Shown here: piece after piece, positions 40,810 to 45,375 of the stretch | Numbering within the stretch: position 1 is the stretch's first letter | Layout of the letters: the number at the start of each line of letters is the position of its first letter | Origin: JAEUMD01 sp937950105 | Lineage (GTDB): Bacteria > Pseudomonadota > Alphaproteobacteria > Rhizobiales > Hyphomicrobiaceae | Assembly: GCA_036821845.1 (NCBI GenBank) | Contig: DAISIT010000016.1 | Coordinates: 1-45,375, forward strand | Length of the DNA: 45,375 bases | Direction of reading: 5' to 3' | Made by a program: the position numbers and the translations under genes | The notes under the pieces: model-generated | What the model saw: the letters and a program-made list of their open reading frames with translations, nothing else | What the model was told of the DNA's origin: nothing | Database searches by the model: none

Positions 40810-41157
40810 CTAGCGCCGGTCGAACAGCGCCAGCTGGCCCGGTTCGGTCGCCCCGCGCGGAATGCGGCGATAGCCGTAGCTGGTGCGGTCCGCGAGCGAC
40901 GGATGGCGGCTGCGGAACTCGGCTTCGGCCTTCCTGCGGCTGGCGGGGAACCGCTCACCCCACCAGACTTCGTACAGGCGGCGGGAGTCGCAGCCATAGC
41001 GCGCCACCAGCGTTTTCAGCGGGATGCGCAGCCAGCGTGCAATCCAGATCTCGACGGCGTCGCCTTCCGACAGCCGCAGGTGCGCGGCGGCTTGCGATGC
41101 GGCAGGAGGTTCAGGCATCGCCTGAGTAGCGAGCAGGGCGGTCGAGGGCACGGGCAT
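40810..41157 (-). CDS. Small helix-turn-helix-like protein with C-terminal clamp-binding motif
   Basis: 115 residues, no signal or membrane segment. The middle part ('DAVEIWIARWLRIPLKTLVA', 'RYGCDSRRLYEVWWGERFPA') looks like a small helical, homeodomain-like DNA-binding fold. It ends 'EPGQLALFDRR', where QLALF matches the sliding-clamp (DnaN) pentapeptide QL(S/D)LF. This is seen directly; clamp binding is inference. The start is uncertain: ATG at 41157 or 41118, neither with a clear ribosome site. It lies just upstream of the SOS-type promoter region on the same strand. I recognise no named family. Confidence 0.55.
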   Translation of the reverse strand: MPVPSTALLATQAMPEPPAASQAAAHLRLSEGDAVEIWIARWLRIPLKTLVARYGCDSRRLYEVWWGERFPASRRKAEAEFRSRHPSLADRTSYGYRRIPRGATEPGQLALFDRR

Positions 41158-41297
41158 GGCGGATTGAACTCGTCACTTGACGGCACGAACGAAAGCACGT
41201 TTGTCGCCCGGAAAACGAGCGAACTCAAGGCGGCGCGCGCTGCATCAACATCTGGCGCCGTCTCGCGCATGCAACTCCAACATCTCGTGGTGAGCCC

Positions 41298-42032
41298 GTG
41301 ATCCTGTTCCCGGCAATCGATCTCAAGGACGGCAAGTGCGTTCGATTGAAGCTCGGCGAGATGAGCGAGGCGACCGTCTTCAACGACGATCCGGCGGCGC
41401 AGGCGAAGACGTTCGAGCAACAGGGGTTCGAATACCTGCACATCGTCGACCTCAACGGCGCTTTCGCCGGCCGCCCGGTCAACGGTGCGGCGGTGGAGGC
41501 GATCCTGGCTGCCGTCTCTATGCCGGTGCAGCTCGGCGGCGGCATCCGCGATCTCGCCACCATCGAGACCTGGCTGGCGAAGGGCATCCGCCGCGTCATC
41601 CTCGGCACGGTCGCGGTGCGCGATCCGGAGCTGGTGCGCGAGGCATGCCGTCTTTATCCGGGGCGGGTGGCGGTCGGCATCGACGCCAAGGGCGGCAAGG
41701 TCGCAGTCGAAGGCTGGGCCGAGACCAGCGAGCTGACCGGCATCGATCTGGCGCGTCGCTTCGAGGACGCCGGCGTCGCCGCCATCATCTACACCGACAT
41801 CGACCGTGACGGTGTGCTGAAGGGGCTCAACCTGCCGGCGACGGCGGAGCTTGCCCGCGCGGTTTCGATCCCGGTGATCGCGTCCGGCGGGCTCGCCTCG
41901 ATGGAGGACATCCGTGCGCTGTGCCGGCCCGAGTACGCGATGCTCGAAGGGGCCATCTCGGGGCGCGCGCTGTACGACGGTCGCATCGACCCGGCCGAAG
42001 CGCTGGCGGTGCTGAAGGGGGCGCGGGGCTGA
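41298..42032 (+). CDS. hisA: HisA, ProFAR isomerase
   Basis: 244 residues, a TIM-barrel isomerase in histidine synthesis (ProFAR to PRFAR). The catalytic Asp residues lie in 'ILFPAIDLKDGKCVRL' (D8) and 'AAIIYTDIDRDGVLKG'; phosphate-binding loops are 'VQLGGGIRDL' and 'IASGGLASMEDI'. Start is the GTG at 41298. In many relatives hisA directly follows hisH and precedes hisF. Here it stands about 5.5 kb from hisH, and no hisF follows. Confidence 0.96.
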   Translation: MILFPAIDLKDGKCVRLKLGEMSEATVFNDDPAAQAKTFEQQGFEYLHIVDLNGAFAGRPVNGAAVEAILAAVSMPVQLGGGIRDLATIETWLAKGIRRVILGTVAVRDPELVREACRLYPGRVAVGIDAKGGKVAVEGWAETSELTGIDLARRFEDAGVAAIIYTDIDRDGVLKGLNLPATAELARAVSIPVIASGGLASMEDIRALCRPEYAMLEGAISGRALYDGRIDPAEALAVLKGARG

Positions 42033-42093
42033 TGCAGACGTGGATGGTGCGCGCGGGGCGGGATGTGCTTTCGCCGCGGTGCCGCCGCTCCTG

Positions 42094-42681
42094 TCAGAAG
42101 CGGTAGCCGTAGCGGATGCCGAGGCGGTCCAGCCCCTCGTTGAAGTCGGCGAGGTTGGCATTCGACGTGTGCTCGAACCAGGCCGAGAGGCTGTTCCTCG
42201 CATCGAGGCGAATGCCGATCTCGAACGGAATGTGGAACAGAACGCGCGATCCGAGCGCCTTCCTGTCGAGGGCGACCGGATCGAGTTCGCCGTCGTGGAT
42301 CGCGGCGCCGAGGCCGATGCCGAAGAACAGACCGGATGGCCCCTCGATCTGCCAGCGTGCGTCGACATAGACGTGGCTGGTGTCACCGCCGGTGTTGATG
42401 GAGGCGCCGATCGCCGGGCTGATCGAGCCCCACAGGAACGGCATCGACGGCGACAGGATGACCTCGACATTGATGTCCGGCGCATCGCTCTCGAGCTGGA
42501 AGCCGCTCCACAGGTCAGGCACGTCGTGGGCAAGGATGCCGGCCTTGATCTCGGAGACGAGACCCGCCGCGAGCGCCGGCGTGCAGCTCGGCCAAGCCAA
42601 TCCGAGCGCCAGCGCGCTGGCGCTGCACGCGGCGGCGAAATGACGGCGGACTTTGCGTGGGTGATGCGGGCGATCGAGCAT
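42094..42681 (-). CDS. PagL-like lipid A 3-O-deacylase (acyloxyacyl hydrolase)
   Basis: 195 residues. A signal peptide ('AACSASALALGLAWPSCTPALA') precedes an eight-stranded outer-membrane barrel ending in Phe ('IRYGYRF'). The PagL active-site segment is 'SAWFEHTSNANLADFNEGLD' with H171 and S173, and a Glu at 182 as the third residue. PagL removes the 3-linked acyl chain from lipid A in the outer membrane, which changes recognition of LPS. The start at 42681 gives the best signal peptide. Converges with hisA. The family is fairly firm; activity on lipid A is inferred. Confidence 0.85.
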   Translation of the reverse strand: MLDRPHHPRKVRRHFAAACSASALALGLAWPSCTPALAAGLVSEIKAGILAHDVPDLWSGFQLESDAPDINVEVILSPSMPFLWGSISPAIGASINTGGDTSHVYVDARWQIEGPSGLFFGIGLGAAIHDGELDPVALDRKALGSRVLFHIPFEIGIRLDARNSLSAWFEHTSNANLADFNEGLDRLGIRYGYRF

Positions 42682-42890
42682 GCCCGCAAAGTGTGCTTCG
42701 CCGCGCGGCTTGGCAATTGCAGCGCGCACGCCGGGGAAAATAGGACAGCATGCGTGCCTGACCCGCCACAGATATGCGCGCAACGGATGGATGCGCTTAG
42801 TCTTCTGAGAATGATCCCCCGATCGACGCAGAAGCTTCCACCGGGGGCTTCACGAACTTCTCTGTATGCGGACCGGCCAGGCTGATCGGA

Positions 42891-43313
42891 TCACTCGCCG
42901 CAGGCGACCGAGATGGTCAGCCCGGCGGCGGGGATGAAGCGGCGGCAGCCGAGATCGCGGGCTTCGGTCTCGGCCGGTTCGATCGCCGCATCGAGCGCTG
43001 CGACCGCCGGCTCGGCGAGCGGAACGGCCTTGTCCGCGACTGCGGCGACGGACGTGGTGACGGGAGCGCCACGGCGCACCTCCTGCTCGGCGGCAGCAAC
43101 AGCGGTCTTGCGGCTGCTGGACGAGGACGACTGCGCCACAGCGCGTGGCTTGCTGGCGCGCACGCTGTAGGCGCTCTTGGCCGGAGCGGCGCGATAGCTG
43201 TAGCCGCTGCTCCTATAGCCACCACCACCGCAGCTTCCGGCCTCGGCGGCGGACGCGAAGGCGCCGGCGGCGAGGACCAGGGTGGTCGAGAGGGTGAGGA
43301 TGGTCTTGGTCAT
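42891..43313 (-). CDS. Secreted Ser/Ala-rich hypothetical protein
   Basis: 140 residues. AAGGAG precedes the ATG at 43313; a longer open frame to 43808 is not coding. A signal peptide ('ILTLSTTLVLAAGAFASAAEA') is followed by a glycine/tyrosine patch ('CGGGGYRSSGYSYRA'), a basic Ser-rich stretch and an Ala-rich helical part. It ends with two Cys in 'LGCRRFIPAAGLTISVACGE'. Periplasmic or surface location; no family recognised. Confidence 0.65.
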   Translation of the reverse strand: MTKTILTLSTTLVLAAGAFASAAEAGSCGGGGYRSSGYSYRAAPAKSAYSVRASKPRAVAQSSSSSSRKTAVAAAEQEVRRGAPVTTSVAAVADKAVPLAEPAVAALDAAIEPAETEARDLGCRRFIPAAGLTISVACGE

Positions 43314-43508
43314 GGCCGGTGCTCCTTCAGGGCGTTGCTGTGATGCCTGACCATGCCCGGTCCCCGTGCCGCCTGCTGTTCCGGCCGAAACATGCCGAGA
43401 ATTTCTGTTGTTCGTTGCGGGCGCAGGAGCAAGCTTTATGCGCGCGGGGCGCGGGCGTAAGAACGCTGTGGCGTCCGGTGGCGCCGCAGATGACGGAGGG
43501 GCTCGACC

Positions 43509-43799
43509 ATGACGCGCATCCTGTTCTCGACCGGCAACGTGATCGTCTCGCTGGTTCTCGGAGCCCTGTTGTTCGGCTGGCTGTTCCTGCGGTTCCCCGA
43601 GACCTTCGCGGCGCTGCTCGACTGGGCGGGCGGCTTCAAGACCTGGCTCATCAGCCGTGGCATCTCGATCGAGTACAACAACTGGATCCGCGTGCTGCTG
43701 GAAGAGCGCCAGCTCGTGTTCATGGGCTGCACCATCGTGGCGCGCATCGTGCTCTCGATCCTGACGTATCCGATCGTGCTGTGGCGCGAGCGCAGCTGA
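43509..43799 (+). CDS. Small membrane protein
   Basis: 96 residues with two membrane helices ('VIVSLVLGALLFGWLFL', 'VFMGCTIVARIVLSILTYPI') around a polar loop of about 45 residues. GGAGGGG lies 7 nt before the ATG, so it is clearly translated. It precedes the PBP gene by about 165 bp on the same strand, but a likely promoter region lies between. Function unknown. Confidence 0.65.
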   Translation: MTRILFSTGNVIVSLVLGALLFGWLFLRFPETFAALLDWAGGFKTWLISRGISIEYNNWIRVLLEERQLVFMGCTIVARIVLSILTYPIVLWRERS

Positions 43800-43869
43800 A
43801 TCAGGCACCGGCCGGTTGCGCGCCGCGGCGCGCCTGCGAAACGAGGGGTACGTTGCACCGCCGTCGTGG

Positions 43870-43884
43870 TTAACCCGGCGTTAG
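43870..43884 (+). promoter_or_regulatory. Candidate CtrA box upstream of the PBP gene
   Basis: TTAACCCGGCGTTAG fits the CtrA consensus TTAA-N7-TTAA with one mismatch in the second half. It lies 82-96 bp upstream of the chosen ATG, a distance suited to activation. Confidence 0.5.
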
Positions 43885-43965
43885 CCTCCGTCCGAGTACA
43901 GTGCGTTCAAGTCGCGCGGCAATGAGTGCCGTGTCGTTTCGACGTATGCGTACGGGGGAATGAGA

Positions 43966-45375
43966 ATGGGTCTCTTCAGCCGACCAGAGGGCATGACGCC
44001 CGCTGCGGTCGAGCCGGAGCTGCCGTTTCCGGCGACGCCCGCCCCTGCGCCACAACCGGCGCCATCCCAGCCTGCGGCGACGCCATCCGCGACCGCGCCA
44101 GCATCCGCCGCCCCGCCCGCCGCCCCGCAATCGACATCGCCGCCAGTCGCCGCCGCTACGGCAGCCGCCGCATCCACACCGCCGGCACCGCCCGCGGTGA
44201 AGCGTGTGAAGCGTCGCAGCCTGGTGTCGCGGTTGCCCTGGAAAATCCGTCTCGGCGTCTATGCGGCGACGGCGAGCGCTTGTGCCGCAGGTCTGTGGCT
44301 TGCAGCCATGATCGTGCATTACACGACCGAGTTTCCCGATCCGCTCTCGGTGCGCTCCAAGGAGCGCGCGCCGGTGATCCGCGTGCTGGCGCGTGACGGC
44401 AGCGTCATTGCCGATCGCGGCGCGGCGCATGACTTCGTGCCGATCGACATGCTGCCGCAGCACGTCATCGACGCGGTGGTGGCGACCGAGGATCGGCGCT
44501 TCTTCCGGCATTGGGGCATCGATCCGGCCGGCCTCGTGCGCGCCGCGTTCGCCAACCTGCGCGCCGGGCGTTTCGTGCAGGGCGGTTCGACGCTGACGCA
44601 GCAGCTCGCCAAGAACCTGTTCCTGTCGTCCGAGCGCACCATGTCGCGCAAGCTCGACGAGTTCTCGCTGGCGCTGTGGCTCGAGGTGCGTCTCACCAAG
44701 CGCGAGATCATCGAGCTGTATCTCAATCGCGTCTATTTCGGCGGCGGCGCCTACGGCATCGAGGCCGCGGCGCAGCGTTACTTCGACAAGTCCGCCGGGG
44801 CGCTGACATTGGCCGAGGCGGCGCTGATCGCCGGCCTGCTCAAGGCGCCGTCGAAATATTCGCCGACCTCGAGCCCGAAGGCGGCGCGGACGCGCGGCCA
44901 TGCCGTGCTTGCCAAGATGCGCGATGCCGGCGCCATCACGGAAAAGCAGCATGCGCAGGCGCTGGGCGAAACGGTCCGCTTCGTCGACTTCAAGGGCCAG
45001 CGCACCACCAACGGCTTCGAATACGCCATCGATCTGGTGCTGGAGAAGCTGCCGCCCCTGCTCAGCGAAGGCAACGGCGAGCTGATCGTCGAGACGACCA
45101 TCGACGCGGCCCTGCAGCGGCGTGCCAACGAATTGGTCACGGCCTCGTTGTCGACGCGCGGCAAGGCGATGGGCGCGAGCCAGGCGGCGCTGGTCGCGAT
45201 CGATACAGACGGCGGCGTCCGCGCGCTGGTCGGCGGTCGGTCGTATGCCGAAAGCCAGTTCAACCGCGTGACCAAGGCGCGCCGTCAGCCGGGCTCGGTG
45301 TTCAAGCCGTTCGTCTATCTGACCGCGCTGGAAAAGGGCCTGACACCCGATACCATCACCTACGACCTGCCGCTG
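43966..45375 (+). CDS. Class A penicillin-binding protein (PBP1A type), 5' part
   Basis: At least 470 codons, running off the window with no stop. A Pro/Ala-rich cytosolic tail (about 1-85) and one membrane helix precede a GT51 glycosyltransferase domain: 'EDRRFFRHWGID' with catalytic Glu, 'QGGSTLTQQLAKNLFL' and 'LYLNRVYFGGGAYGIEAAA'. The transpeptidase domain begins, and its active Ser is in 'PGSVFKPFVYL' (S-x-x-K). It polymerises and cross-links peptidoglycan. ATG at 43966 has GGGGGA 6-7 nt upstream; an ATG two codons earlier is too close to it. The KSGT-type motif lies beyond the window. The alanine-proline tail is long for the family. Confidence 0.95.
   Translation, partial: MGLFSRPEGMTPAAVEPELPFPATPAPAPQPAPSQPAATPSATAPASAAPPAAPQSTSPPVAAATAAAASTPPAPPAVKRVKRRSLVSRLPWKIRLGVYAATASACAAGLWLAAMIVHYTTEFPDPLSVRSKERAPVIRVLARDGSVIADRGAAHDFVPIDMLPQHVIDAVVATEDRRFFRHWGIDPAGLVRAAFANLRAGRFVQGGSTLTQQLAKNLFLSSERTMSRKLDEFSLALWLEVRLTKREIIELYLNRVYFGGGAYGIEAAAQRYFDKSAGALTLAEAALIAGLLKAPSKYSPTSSPKAARTRGHAVLAKMRDAGAITEKQHAQALGETVRFVDFKGQRTTNGFEYAIDLVLEKLPPLLSEGNGELIVETTIDAALQRRANELVTASLSTRGKAMGASQAALVAIDTDGGVRALVGGRSYAESQFNRVTKARRQPGSVFKPFVYLTALEKGLTPDTITYDLPL

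Noticed and set aside
41158..41297. Possible third SOS box upstream of the clamp-motif gene
   Set aside because: GAAA/GAAC pairs occur but with N6 spacing or mismatches; no GAAC-N7-GAAC is present.
41016..42716. A 566-codon minus-strand open frame across hisA
   Set aside because: It overlaps three better genes (hisA, the PagL-like gene and the clamp-motif gene) and has shadow-like composition.
42812..42848. CCCCCG...CGGGGG pair downstream of the 42891-43313 gene
   Set aside because: Short stem with a loop of more than 20 nt and no T-tract; too weak to call a terminator.

Overview
The window reads as the chromosome of a GC-rich alphaproteobacterium, most likely of the order Hyphomicrobiales. 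The reasons are a near-canonical CtrA cell-cycle regulator, alphaproteobacterial-type LexA sites (GAAC-N7-GAAC), hslVU beside a hisB-DUF2628-hisH cluster, and palindromic repeats of the 'PAKAGAQ' type. The genus cannot be fixed from sequence alone. About 50 genes are supported. No tRNA, rRNA or CRISPR array was seen.

Layout. 1-1.3 kb: an intact IS3-family element, about 320 bp upstream of ctrA. 1.6-7.8 kb: ctrA, a GH114/TM1410-like protein, a metallo-beta-lactamase-fold hydrolase, two small secreted proteins, an MFS transporter and small unknowns. 8-28.4 kb: a complete cytochrome cd1 denitrification island. The minus strand carries nirS, a NirT-type/EB_dh fusion multihaem cytochrome, a cupredoxin and nirECF(DL)GHJN. 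The plus strand carries nirX(apbE)-nnrS and norCBQDEF plus a small membrane gene. A Crp/Fnr (Dnr-like) regulator gene faces them. Near-identical Fnr/Nnr-type boxes precede nirS, nirE and norC, so the regulator plausibly switches on nitrite-to-N2O respiration and haem d1 synthesis together. 28.6-33.7 kb: a dihaem cytochrome c, a cNMP-patatin lipase, and hslV-SMR-hslU. 33.9-42 kb: hisB-DUF2628-hisH and hisA. These are separated by about 5.5 kb holding a frameshifted small gene, a secreted caspase-like protein, folD, DUF167, yggT and a three-gene minus-strand locus of unknown function. 42-45.4 kb: a PagL-like lipid A deacylase, small proteins, and the 5' part of a class A penicillin-binding protein (PBP1A type) preceded by a good CtrA box and cut by the window edge.

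The most interesting unexplained locus is 39.5-41.2 kb. Two perfect alphaproteobacterial SOS boxes flank a sigma70-like promoter that reads into a small Cas2/SinR-fold-like gene. A second, divergent protein of the same apparent fold follows after a strikingly G-rich 400-bp stretch. The gene just upstream encodes a small protein that ends in a sliding-clamp-binding motif (QLALF). Together these suggest an undescribed DNA-damage-response module. The SOS boxes and the motif are read directly; the function is inference.
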